From assembly GCF_014218275.1 (NCBI RefSeq), contig NZ_AP023213.1, positions 3,078,001-3,142,000 of the forward strand: 64,000 nucleotides of DNA, written 5' to 3'. The stretch comes from Citrifermentans bremense. Its GTDB lineage: Bacteria; Desulfobacterota; Desulfuromonadia; Geobacterales; Geobacteraceae. The notes beneath the pieces were generated by a model. That model searched no databases. It was not told the DNA's origin and saw nothing but the letters and a program-made list of their open reading frames with translations. Below, one piece after another: positions 37,784 to 45,946 of the stretch. Position 1 is the first letter of the stretch, and every line of letters starts with the position of its first letter. The position numbers were made by a program, and so were the translations under genes.

Positions 37784-39307
37784 CTATTTTTTGCAAGACG
37801 CTCTCTTTAGGCGCTGAAGTGCCTTTACTATAGTCCGCTTCAGGCCGCTGAGCGTCACGCGATCCCAATCGTCACTTTCATCGTAATGGTAATTCCACCA
37901 TTTACCTATCGGTTCCAAGGCACGGGGATCTCCCATTTTGCCCAGGAGGGAGATAAGAGAAACCAGCAGTCTGTTATCGGAGGGGTGTTCCAATGTCAGC
38001 ATTTTGAGCGTATCCAGAAGTACCTCTACAGCACGGGGATCGTTGGAGTCGGCGATCGTCTCGGCTACCTCCACCCTGGTATAAAACTGGTCTTGCTCCG
38101 CTTCGCCCAGAGCCTGCACCAATCGGTTCCAGACATCCACGGCTCCCAGCCTATAAAGCGACCGCGCTGCCTCCACCCGCACATCCCAATCTTCGTCATC
38201 CAGATACAGCCGAAGCTTTTCTTCCGCAGCTGCATCACCTAGATTACCCAAGCATTGAATAAAGGATACCGTCATCTGTCCGTGGTGCGAGTCCAGCAGG
38301 TTGAGCAGCGGTACGACTGCTTTGATGCACCCCATGCCGGCGAGAGCCTGGGCCGCAACTACCACAACATACGAGGAAGGATCTGTTAGTGCCTTAAGAA
38401 GGATCGGAACAGCCTCGCCTGCGTGAAGGAGTCCGAGAACAGCTAACGCGGAGGATCTTACGTGCAGGTCCTCATCATGAGCCGTTTGCATCAACGCACT
38501 AACCTCTTCTGTCCCCAGACGCCCCCCTCTGAAACGGAATGTGCCACAATGGAGGATGCTTTCTGCAGCAAAAATAGCTCCGGCCCGCAGCGAAGGATCT
38601 TCACCCTGCAGGAAACTGAACAACGGTTTAAGCGCCCTGTGGTCCCGGTTGATGGAGATCCCCCTCATTGCGTGAATCCGGGCCTGTCCGCCGCCATTAT
38701 TGAGTGTATCAAGAAGCGCATCGCGCGACTGAAGGTCGGACCGCTTACCGAGAATGCGGGCAGCTCGCCCCCCCGCCACCGTGTCACCAAGCAGAGAGTT
38801 CAAAGCTTCTACCAACAGTGGTGCCTGGAGACTTGACAACACCAGTTCGGCGTTTTCCAAGGCGTTGCACCCCGGTTCCGGCTCGGCCAACAGCTCTAGC
38901 AACGGCAGGATTACCTGCGGGTCCTGCAGGTCAACCAGAGCTCCTGCCGCCTCTCTCCCGATAAAAGCCAATTCGTTCCGGAGCGCCTTGAGGAAAACCG
39001 GCACCAGCAGGCCTTCCCTTCTCCACCTGAGCAGCCTGATTGCCTTCAGACGCAGGTCTTCGTCCTCGACGTTTAGAAGAAAGTAGGCGGCGGTCCTGAC
39101 TAGGTCCAAATCCTCATCGTCGAGCATCGAGAGCAGCAGGTGGCCGTGCGCGTCATCGAACGAGCACGCAAGAACGGAAACGGCAGCGCGCCTCACCTCG
39201 GGGTCCCTGTCCCAGAGGGCATCCAGCACCTGTTCCATCACCTCGCCCATATCGGCTCCTGACAAGGAGACGATGGCGTCTATCCTGTTGAAGTTGTCTT
39301 GTGGCAT
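37784..39307 (-). CDS. HEAT-repeat protein
   Basis: 507 aa built from about a dozen HEAT-like helical pairs, for example DRDPEVRRAAVSVLACSF, DPSLRAGAIFAAESIL, DEDLHVRSSALAVLGLLHAG, DPSSYVVVVAAQALAGMG, DEDWDVRVEAARSLYRLG. This scaffolding fold binds partner proteins or nucleic acid. I took ATG 39307 as start because the longer frame runs into the end of the upstream gene at 39343-39735. It lies in the same minus-strand set as the zinc protein at 39732-40844. Confidence 0.85.
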   Translation of the reverse strand: MPQDNFNRIDAIVSLSGADMGEVMEQVLDALWDRDPEVRRAAVSVLACSFDDAHGHLLLSMLDDEDLDLVRTAAYFLLNVEDEDLRLKAIRLLRWRREGLLVPVFLKALRNELAFIGREAAGALVDLQDPQVILPLLELLAEPEPGCNALENAELVLSSLQAPLLVEALNSLLGDTVAGGRAARILGKRSDLQSRDALLDTLNNGGGQARIHAMRGISINRDHRALKPLFSFLQGEDPSLRAGAIFAAESILHCGTFRFRGGRLGTEEVSALMQTAHDEDLHVRSSALAVLGLLHAGEAVPILLKALTDPSSYVVVVAAQALAGMGCIKAVVPLLNLLDSHHGQMTVSFIQCLGNLGDAAAEEKLRLYLDDEDWDVRVEAARSLYRLGAVDVWNRLVQALGEAEQDQFYTRVEVAETIADSNDPRAVEVLLDTLKMLTLEHPSDNRLLVSLISLLGKMGDPRALEPIGKWWNYHYDESDDWDRVTLSGLKRTIVKALQRLKRASCKK

Positions 39308-39342
39308 GCGCTGCTGCTCACATTCATATATTGACGGTCGCA

Positions 39343-39735
39343 CTACAGCAGATAATTGCGGTTGCAACGTGCACATTGATAGTGTTCGTCGAATGCGTGT
39401 TCGACGTTTTGGCCAGCCAGATGGAATAGCTCTGCTACCTGTCGCAGGGTGTCAGGGCCAAGGCACCGGTCGGCATAAAGCCGGAACGTGTTGGGCACCG
39501 GGAAATAGACCACACGGCCGCGCGGGAAATAGTCGTAAGGCCTGACTTTGAAGATCCGCTCGTTGGGTGTGGATGGTGTGAGTTGTTCGTGGAAATCATG
39601 GTGACCGCCGTGTTCGATGGCTTCCCCATAGGGTTCTCCCTGCGCCACTGAAACCGTGTCGAGGATGACCCGGCCCTGCACCACGAAGAAGACACCCACC
39701 TGGGGACAAGTCTCTTTCACTACCGGTACGCTCAC
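39343..39735 (-). CDS. Hypothetical protein with C-terminal zinc-type pair
   Basis: 130 aa from GTG 39735, preceded by GGGGAGGCGCA and overlapping the upstream stop by 4 bp. A beta-rich body (CPQVGVFFVVQGRVILDTV, GGHHDFHEQL) is followed by helix AELFHLAG and a terminal HYQCARCNRNYLL with one CxxC. Not recognised. Translationally coupled to the zinc protein ahead of it. Confidence 0.65.
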   Translation of the reverse strand: MSVPVVKETCPQVGVFFVVQGRVILDTVSVAQGEPYGEAIEHGGHHDFHEQLTPSTPNERIFKVRPYDYFPRGRVVYFPVPNTFRLYADRCLGPDTLRQVAELFHLAGQNVEHAFDEHYQCARCNRNYLL

Positions 39736-40844
39736 TGCGCCTCCCCTGTTTTCGTGTCATCATCTCGCCGCACCTCGGAACGAAGCGACTGTTCACCGGC
39801 GGCCTCGACAGTTTCGGCGGTCGCGTGGCTAGAATCGTGATACTCTTTGCATACCGACTGCCATCTGCTGTAAAGTCTCCGGTACCAGCAGACTTGCTCG
39901 GCATAACAGTCATCACCAAATCGGGTTTCATCTGCGGGATCGAAAGAGTCTTCCCGCCACCATACAGGGGTTGGAGCCTCGACGCTGCTTAAGAGAGTGG
40001 CAAAAAGCCACTTGGCTGAACTGCCTCCCCTCAGAAGAGTGGTCTGTACTTCTCCCGAGAAACTCTCCTCGCAAAGGTAGGAAACTGCTCCGTCAAAAAA
40101 GAGCTGCTCCCAAAAACGATTCCGAAAAAATTCGTCGTAGCTGCCGTGTATCCCGATAAGCAGCATGACATTCTGCTTTTCGACCTTCAAAGCCCGCGCT
40201 ACGTTCTCCTCGCTGGGGATCCCATATCCGTCGGCGAAAAAATCGCAGAACTCGCGGTAAAAGTCAAACATCGCTATCAGTCTCAGTGCTACCGCGGTGT
40301 ATTCCAGTTCGTCGCCATAATCGGCCTGGCCCGCAGCGACGATTTTCTCCCAAGCGCCCTTCAGCCATTCCTGCCCATCAGGCGCGCCCCAGTCCTTTAA
40401 TACAGCAGCCATAGCCATGGTGACGTCTAGCCAGTCCAGAACCCCATGGCAGTTTCCTGCCGGTGAGGTATTTTGCCGCAACAGGGCCATCTGGAAGTCC
40501 AAAATGGCATTCCATTCCTTCAGCTCCAAGTCGGTCTTCTTGCGGGGGTCAACCCCCGTCATGTCCTGAGGCACTGCCCCCGACCACTCTTCGAGTTGTC
40601 GCAGCATGAACTTGAACTTCGCCTGCTGAAAGGTGAATCCAGTCAGTTGGAGAATCCGGTCAATGGTGTCTGCGTGGTTATATTGCTCAGGTGTAGGGGC
40701 ATCTCTCCACCCCTCAAAGCCGTTAACAATGTCATAGGAACACGCATGGCAGATCGGAACCTGCAGTAGCTTGCTCCAGACAAACTCATCCTCATCGTCC
40801 TGGTGGTCCGGGCATAGCGGGCACCGGTATCCCTTGGGCACCAT
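39732..40844 (-). CDS. Zinc-binding hypothetical protein (intact copy)
   Basis: 370 aa from ATG 40844, the residue that aligns with the start of the broken copy at 23031. CPLCPDHQDDEDEFVW and ICHACSYD give a two-pair zinc finger at the N-terminus, followed by a helical domain (WLKGAWEKIVAAGQADYGDELEY-type segments, residues about 150-250) and a C-terminal Trp-rich part. Function unknown. It is the undamaged paralogue of the pseudogene at 22200-23031, and first gene of the run that includes the HEAT protein. Confidence 0.75.
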   Translation of the reverse strand: MVPKGYRCPLCPDHQDDEDEFVWSKLLQVPICHACSYDIVNGFEGWRDAPTPEQYNHADTIDRILQLTGFTFQQAKFKFMLRQLEEWSGAVPQDMTGVDPRKKTDLELKEWNAILDFQMALLRQNTSPAGNCHGVLDWLDVTMAMAAVLKDWGAPDGQEWLKGAWEKIVAAGQADYGDELEYTAVALRLIAMFDFYREFCDFFADGYGIPSEENVARALKVEKQNVMLLIGIHGSYDEFFRNRFWEQLFFDGAVSYLCEESFSGEVQTTLLRGGSSAKWLFATLLSSVEAPTPVWWREDSFDPADETRFGDDCYAEQVCWYRRLYSRWQSVCKEYHDSSHATAETVEAAGEQSLRSEVRRDDDTKTGEAQ

Positions 40845-41333
40845 GAGGTTGCTCTTTCCTTCTGTGTGATCTTTCGAAAGAATCTTCATATGGGAAAACT
40901 AGTACCACGCTTATGCGACAAATACTGTCGCAATAGACTGAAATTTCACAACGAGCGTTCTCTGCCGTCGTCGCCGTGAAAAAAGAAGCGGGTGAAGGCA
41001 ATAACGTCTGTTACCGTGGTGCACCGAAGCGATTTACGAAGGAAAAGCCGCCAGAGCGGTGGTTACCCAGAGGCTGCTACCCATAAAAGGGGGCTGAATT
41101 TAGCTGCATCTTGTGTGAAAATCTGTCGTGCCAACATCCAAGAGAACTCCCCCAATTGAGACATCCACGTTTACCACGACGATTAAGCCACTTGAATAGG
41201 AGCTTTTGCACTTCATGGGCGAATCTCTTGATCGCCGGTAAGTTGTCAGGATACGGTCGCACCTAGCAACGAAGCCCCGGCTCATCGCCAGGGCTTTTCT
41301 CTATCTAGTACTATTTGCCCATCCGCCCTCACT
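40845..41333. other. Intergenic region, about 490 bp
   Basis: No convincing gene on either strand. It holds the orphan terminator at 41273-41300 and presumably the promoter of the zinc-protein gene. Confidence 0.4.
41273..41300 (+). terminator. Rho-independent terminator, orphan
   Basis: AGCCCCGGC, loop TCATC and GCCAGGGCT form a 9-bp stem with one mismatch, then TTTCT. It points along the plus strand, where no gene lies directly upstream, so the gene it served may have been lost, or it ends a small RNA. Confidence 0.5.
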
Positions 41334-41663
41334 TCATTTAAGGCCATACTTGGAAAGGAACCCCTCGACCACTGCTAGTTCTTGTTGATTAAGGTATTCC
41401 CGCCCATGAAGCTTCAGGATGGCTAATGCGAGTCTACGATTTGGCGTGTCTGCGCCATGTACTACGCCTGGGGGCCTTATGCTGTAATACTCTTCATCCT
41501 CGACCGCAACGACCTCAATAGACTTCATGGTCTGAGGGTACATCGGGTGAGAATAGTCTTTCTTGATCAACGTGCATTCTGTTTTGTGCCCAGCAAGTTT
41601 ACGATCTAGCTTGGATAACAGCGTGAGAAGATTACGTCTACTTAGATAAACTCTTGCTTTCAA
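41334..41663 (-). CDS. Small hypothetical protein
   Basis: 109 aa from TTG 41663, chosen because GGAGGGGCAA lies directly ahead. KARVYLSRRNLLTLLSKLDR is followed by a beta part with IEVVAVEDEEYYSIRPPG. I remember similar short proteins in many Proteobacteria without a known role. It begins the run of small minus-strand genes here and is separate from the genes above by about 150 bp. Confidence 0.65.
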   Translation of the reverse strand: MKARVYLSRRNLLTLLSKLDRKLAGHKTECTLIKKDYSHPMYPQTMKSIEVVAVEDEEYYSIRPPGVVHGADTPNRRLALAILKLHGREYLNQQELAVVEGFLSKYGLK

Positions 41664-41809
41664 TTGCCCCTCCGCTGCCACCTACCAAGACGGCTGCCAC
41701 ATAATGGACTTTCGAGTCCCATCACATATCACTTTGTCTCTAAGGCCAAAAGGTAACCGCAGAGATATGATGCGCTGCCTTGACTCCGTGAAGACCGCCA
41801 GGATTCATT

Positions 41810-42100
41810 TTATGGGTTATCAGTGGTATCCACTGCCGGTTCGCGAGCCACCTCAACAGTCGGGCACTTTACCGGAATAACAAAAGCCGAAAACTCTTTA
41901 CCAAGTCCCTCTTCAGGTCGATTCCTCAATGCTGAAAAAAATTCATCATTCCTGAATCCTAGGGGGATTGAATCACCGCGTATAACTGCATTCAGCTGGT
42001 CAACGTACATCCCCCCAGACCGGCCACAGCAGCAAGTGCGATAACCATCAAGCCTCAGTTTTACGACATCCCGGCAGTAAGGACAAAATATCAGTTTCAT
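41810..42100 (-). CDS. Small zinc-ribbon protein
   Basis: 96 aa from ATG 42100 with GGAG upstream. FCPYCRDVV and RTCCCGRSGGMY give a four-cysteine knuckle; the rest is beta-like. Probably a metal-binding single-domain protein. It lies 14 bp after the previous gene's stop, in one operon with 42115-43489. Confidence 0.6.
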   Translation of the reverse strand: MKLIFCPYCRDVVKLRLDGYRTCCCGRSGGMYVDQLNAVIRGDSIPLGFRNDEFFSALRNRPEEGLGKEFSAFVIPVKCPTVEVAREPAVDTTDNP

Positions 42101-42114
42101 CTATTCTCCATGGT

Positions 42115-42537
42115 TTAACGGTCATTTGTGGGGCTACGATGGAGGCTACCACAGCCTTTATCTTCTTCCATTGTACATCCTGCTATGGGGGCTAAGTACT
42201 CATCTGATACGTCTTTACCTGTAAGGCCCCTGACGGAACAGACACAAGCCCATACCCAGGCACCATCCTCGTCATATCCTGGAGGCCCAACCAGATGATA
42301 AACTCGACCAGACCTCGTTATCCCGTCCGAGGTGATCGGGTCGAAACTTTTGATAGGGGTACTCACCCGACCTTCTCGATCGTCGATGTTGTATCCTACG
42401 AAGAATCGTTCTCCTGTTTCTGTCTCTTGTACTGACCACCGGCCTAAGTTTATCTTCGGTTGTTCTGAGGTCGGCGGCGTCTTCCAGACTCTGCCGGCAA
42501 TCAAGTTTTGTAGCACTCCATTATCACTCTCTGCCAT
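42115..42537 (-). CDS. Hypothetical protein
   Basis: 140 aa from ATG 42537, GGAGG 8 bp ahead. Segments GRWSVQETETGERFFVGYN and RSGRVYHLVGPPGYDEDGAWVW suggest a small beta fold. One late Cys cluster (WACVCSV, AGC, KGCGS) may bind metal. Not recognised. Confidence 0.6.
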   Translation of the reverse strand: MAESDNGVLQNLIAGRVWKTPPTSEQPKINLGRWSVQETETGERFFVGYNIDDREGRVSTPIKSFDPITSDGITRSGRVYHLVGPPGYDEDGAWVWACVCSVRGLTGKDVSDEYLAPIAGCTMEEDKGCGSLHRSPTNDR

Positions 42538-42587
42538 CTCATTCGCCTCCTTATAGGTGCTTTACCCTGTGCCACTAGCCAGCGCCG

Positions 42588-43061
42588 TCAGTCAGGGCCA
42601 GGCTCCGAAGCAAAGACATAAGCAGTTTTTATCTTGAGCTGTTTTTCTATCTGCTCAAGCTGTGCCTTTCGTACGTTTGCAAGCCGATGGGCGATTTCTT
42701 GAGGATCGAGATGATCGAGCCGCCGCACCTGCATCTCGAGCCTGAATATCTCTCCAAGTGTCGGAGACAGCAGGCTACCGTAATATGCATCGACTTCTCC
42801 TTTTGTATCCTCAGGCGCCCTGTGCCGATCATCCGACCATGTATCGACCAGCAGCTTTGCTGAAGATGTAAAAACATGATCTGGGATCGACCGGACTCCG
42901 CTCTCCCACTCGTTTATACGCGTGCAAGGTATTGGAGCACAGCCTAAACCGTTTGAATAAATCGCGATAAAATACCCCATCTGGCTCATGGTCAGATCCA
43001 GAGATTGTCGAATCGACCTGATATCTAAAGGTTCTATCCCCTTCACATATCCTCCTTTCAT
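42588..43061 (-). CDS. HTH-containing hypothetical protein
   Basis: 157 aa from ATG 43061 behind CGAGGAG. IRSIRQSLDLTMSQMGYFIA and TRINEWESGVRSIPD match an XRE-type helix-turn-helix with a 10-residue insertion between the helices. The C-terminal half is helical. It shares one base with the HNH gene stop (TGATG), so it may regulate or pair with the nuclease. Confidence 0.65.
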   Translation of the reverse strand: MKGGYVKGIEPLDIRSIRQSLDLTMSQMGYFIAIYSNGLGCAPIPCTRINEWESGVRSIPDHVFTSSAKLLVDTWSDDRHRAPEDTKGEVDAYYGSLLSPTLGEIFRLEMQVRRLDHLDPQEIAHRLANVRKAQLEQIEKQLKIKTAYVFASEPGPD

Positions 43062-43489
43062 CAATTCTCCTCGAGGCGCCATTGACGACGGAGGTCGTCC
43101 AACCGCGTTGAACGTAAAAGAAATTCGTTAGTCACGTCCCGCCTGCGAATTGCATAGTCGAACCCGCAACACTGCGATTTAAGATGTTTCAACTGGACGT
43201 GCAGTTCGCGATGCAGACGTTTCGGGAGCGCTATCAGATTCAACGGGTCATTATCGCTAGGATTCTCGTTGATGTGGTGGATCACCCACCCCCTGGGAAC
43301 CTCCTTCCGATGCCATCTCTCCCAAACCAGAATATGTTCTTGCTTACACACAGTGATTCTTTTCTCAGATAAATAAAGATGCAGACTCCAATACCCGCTA
43401 CTAGTCATGTAACGCCTTGCAGCGTCCCACTTCGGGTCCATGCTGTCGATGCTAGTTGATACCGAGTATTTTCCGCCATGCCCCTCCAT
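43061..43489 (-). CDS. HNH endonuclease, phage/intron type
   Basis: 142 aa. ATG 43489 has GGGAGGAGCTAC upstream, better than the ATG at 43540. The HNH core is EHILVWERWHRKEVPRG, WVIHHINENPSDNDPLNL and PKRLHRELH, the H-x(n)-N-x(n)-H form of NUMOD/HNH homing nucleases. Coupled to the HTH gene by a one-base overlap. Such genes are typical of mobile or phage-derived DNA. Confidence 0.82.
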   Translation of the reverse strand: MEGHGGKYSVSTSIDSMDPKWDAARRYMTSSGYWSLHLYLSEKRITVCKQEHILVWERWHRKEVPRGWVIHHINENPSDNDPLNLIALPKRLHRELHVQLKHLKSQCCGFDYAIRRRDVTNEFLLRSTRLDDLRRQWRLEEN

Positions 43490-43552
43490 GTAGCTCCTCC
43501 CTTGTGTCGCGGCCTCTGATTCTGCTTGCACTCGCTGCATATTGGTACTTCG

Positions 43553-43894
43553 TTACAGCTGCAACCTCCGACGCAGTGCCCGGGGTTGTTCTGTTTTTTC
43601 AGATTTAGCAAACATCGGAGCCGGATATAATTCCCCCAATCCACGTTGAGCAAGCGACAGTTTATGCAAGAAGTCCTCACAGAAATCGTGAAATTCGTCC
43701 TCTGGGAACAGGTCAGCGCCCAGATCCCGCTGCTTTCTCAAAACGAAACCATAGAGTGCCAACCGGTAGAACTCTTCCCGGTTGCTGAGGAAAAGCCGGA
43801 ACCACCTTAGCGCCATCCGCTTCGAGAATGACTCTGTCGTCACATACAGGTTCTCCTGCACCCAATAAGTCAACGCAAGCACCTCATTCTCCAT
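43553..43894 (-). CDS. Helical hypothetical protein
   Basis: 113 aa from ATG 43894 with TTGGAGGTAACT ahead. Helix-rich (NREEFYRLALYGFVLRKQRD) with a basic tail. First gene of the minus-strand run, divergent from the XRE gene at 44035. No family known. Confidence 0.55.
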   Translation of the reverse strand: MENEVLALTYWVQENLYVTTESFSKRMALRWFRLFLSNREEFYRLALYGFVLRKQRDLGADLFPEDEFHDFCEDFLHKLSLAQRGLGELYPAPMFAKSEKTEQPRALRRRLQL

Positions 43895-43945
43895 AGTTAC
43901 CTCCAATACAGTGGCTTCAGCTTAGTTTACAAATATAAATTCTAC

Positions 43946-43969
43946 AGTTGATAATTTAAAATTTCAACT
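43946..43969. promoter_or_regulatory. Inverted repeat between divergent genes
   Basis: AGTTGA and TCAACT flank a 12-bp AT-rich centre in the 140-bp gap between the 43553-43894 gene and the XRE gene. It is the natural place for the XRE protein to bind and control both directions. Confidence 0.45.
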
Positions 43970-44034
43970 ATAAAAATGAGATCTGCAGTTTTTTTGATGG
44001 AAGGATCCACCTACACCTGCTATATCCGTGAAGT

Positions 44035-44418
44035 ATGAATCAGGGACAAAAGAAAAAACCTCGGCGCTCACAGGTCGTTGATGCCAAGGTCTTTGTGGAC
44101 CGGGTTAAACTGCTTATGGAGGGGAAAGGTCTTACGTCTTCAGAATTGGCGGATAGGGCTGATCTCGCCAGATCAGCGATGACTCTTTTTTTTGCTGGAG
44201 AACGCAAGCCTAGCGCAGATGCTGTTGTAAAGTTAGCTCAAGCGTTAGGTGCGTCGACAGACTTCTTACTTGGAGTCAGCGACGAGAGTAAAAGCGAAGA
44301 GCTTTTACAACACCCCAAGGTAGCTGAGCTAGTGCGTTTATTTCTTAGCTTAAGCGCAAAAGAGCAAGACAGAATTCTTGAGATGGTACGACTATTTTGT
44401 AAGACGTCAGTAGATTAA
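44035..44418 (+). CDS. XRE-family transcriptional regulator
   Basis: 127 aa. FVDRVKLLMEGKGLTSSELADRADLARSAMTLFFAG and KPSADAVVKLAQALGASTDFLLG make a textbook XRE HTH. The C-terminal tail (VAELVRLFLSLSAKEQDRILEM) resembles the dimerisation helix of phage repressors. It is divergent from a run of small genes that includes an HNH gene, so it is likely the local repressor, acting through the repeat at 43946-43969. Confidence 0.9.
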   Translation: MNQGQKKKPRRSQVVDAKVFVDRVKLLMEGKGLTSSELADRADLARSAMTLFFAGERKPSADAVVKLAQALGASTDFLLGVSDESKSEELLQHPKVAELVRLFLSLSAKEQDRILEMVRLFCKTSVD

Positions 44419-44894
44419 AATGAGGATTAGGTCAGCAGTTCCAGATTATTACCATTCGAAGACCACTCTCCCCTTAGATCGCCGGCAAAGCAGCAGAAAT
44501 TCTTAAAGGTGGATATCTGAATGTTGTCCACCCTTATGCCCACCCCATTCCTTACCAAGACTTCTCATTCGGGTCCTAACTTTCTCCAAAGACACAAGAG
44601 AGCTTGGTGATCGAGTTCAGACAGGGACAAAGTCTTTTGCCTGCGCCGGTATTGCCGGTATTGCCGGTATTGCCGGTATTGCCGGTATTGCCGGTATTGC
44701 CGGTATTGCCGGTATTGCCGGTATTGCCGGTATTGCCGGTATTGCCGGTATTGCCGATATTGCCGATATTGCCGACTAGCGTCAGTTTGTGTCGCTTAAA
44801 TGTGTTATGAGAAGAGGCTCAACCGTCGCAACTGTTTAGAGATAGTTAAAGAGTGCTACGTCATAGCCGATACTGTCTGCAAGGGGGGTGTCCA
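44419..44894. other. Intergenic region with microsatellite
   Basis: About 475 bp. Apart from the 9-bp array (next entry) nothing is recognised. The array creates a false open frame of Pro-Val-Leu repeats. Confidence 0.5.
44645..44770. repeat. 14-copy 9-bp tandem repeat
   Basis: Twelve exact copies of GCCGGTATT followed by two of GCCGATATT. The array ends 125 bp before the WYL gene start. Exact tandem copies of 9 bp change number by slippage, so promoter spacing could vary between cells. Not multiple of any coding frame of a supported gene. Confidence 0.95.
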
Positions 44895-45887
44895 ATGGAT
44901 ACTTTCGTCCGCTATTTCCTGATACTGTCACTGCTCAAACCGTACCCGCGCAGAATGACGTCCGTAGATATCCAGGGCGCGCTTGGCGAGCAAGGTGTCG
45001 ATCCACGGGTGCTCAGAACCATCCAACGTGACTTGGAAAAATTAAGCGCACACTTCCCCATAGATGGCGACTTAAAAAAGCCAAGGGGTTGGTGTTGGGC
45101 GAACAACGCCGTAAGGCTACTTCCAGGCATAGATTTGCACACCGCTCTCGCCTTCCGACTGATGCAAGAGTTCATGCAACCGCTTATCCCTCAAGCATGT
45201 CTTGCCGCCGCCGAGCGCCATTTCACGGAAGCCGGAAAAGTCCTCCGTAAGGAAGGCTCCGTGAAGCACCGGGCGTGGCTGGATAAGGTCCAGGTCATAT
45301 CGAGGGGACAGCCTCTCATTCCGCCAGTCGTGAGTCTGGATGTCCTTGAAACTGTGCATGAGGCGCTCTTTTACGACCGCCGCTTTTGCGCGAACTACAA
45401 GCGGCGTAGCGGCCCGCCTCTCACCGACTGTACGGTGAACCCGCTCGGACTTGTCTATGTCAACAAGACCCCTTACCTCGTCTGTACGCTTTGGGATTAT
45501 GATGAGGTAAAGCAACTGGCCCTGCATCGGATCGAGACAGCAACCCTGCTTGACCAACCGGTTAGGCCGATAGAGGGTTTCAACCTTGCCGTGTATGTGA
45601 AGGAACAAAAGGAGTTCGATTATCCTGAGGGGAACGAAAAGCTAAAAGTGGTCGCCCGCTTCTCCGCAAATGCGGCCCACCACCTTGAGGAGACCCCGCT
45701 CGCCGAAGATCAGAGTATCCGAAAGCTCCCAGACCACGAAGTCGAGGTGAGCGCGACGGTGCATGACACCTCGCAACTGCGCTGGTGGCTTCTAGGTTTC
45801 GGGGATCAGGTAGAAGTGCTCAGGCCCAAGACGCTGCGAGCTGAGCTGGCCCGCACAATCAAAGCGATGGCCGTAAAGTACCCGTGA
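44895..45887 (+). CDS. WYL-domain transcriptional regulator (second copy)
   Basis: 330 aa from ATG 44895 behind AAGGGGGGTG. N-terminal HTH (RRMTSVDIQGALGEQGVDPRVLRTIQRDLEKL), then the WYL core (FCANYKRRSGPPLTDCTVNP, LVYVNKTPYLVCTLWDYDEV, ALHRIETATLLD) and a WCX tail (LRWWLLGFGDQVEVLRP). It leads the plus-strand set with the FtsZ-like and XRE genes. Unlike the first copy it carries the conserved three-element form Ala-Tyr-like AxxY and HRI core. Ligand unknown. Confidence 0.9.
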   Translation: MDTFVRYFLILSLLKPYPRRMTSVDIQGALGEQGVDPRVLRTIQRDLEKLSAHFPIDGDLKKPRGWCWANNAVRLLPGIDLHTALAFRLMQEFMQPLIPQACLAAAERHFTEAGKVLRKEGSVKHRAWLDKVQVISRGQPLIPPVVSLDVLETVHEALFYDRRFCANYKRRSGPPLTDCTVNPLGLVYVNKTPYLVCTLWDYDEVKQLALHRIETATLLDQPVRPIEGFNLAVYVKEQKEFDYPEGNEKLKVVARFSANAAHHLEETPLAEDQSIRKLPDHEVEVSATVHDTSQLRWWLLGFGDQVEVLRPKTLRAELARTIKAMAVKYP

Positions 45888-45946
45888 CTCTTAGCGACAA
45901 GGAGTGTCGTTTCCTTCTGCTTTAATCAAGGCAGGAGGAAGGGATT

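Noticed and set aside
44604-44810. Open frame of Pro-Val-Leu repeats
   Set aside because: It is created wholly by the 9-bp microsatellite and has no ribosome site or non-repeat protein-like part.
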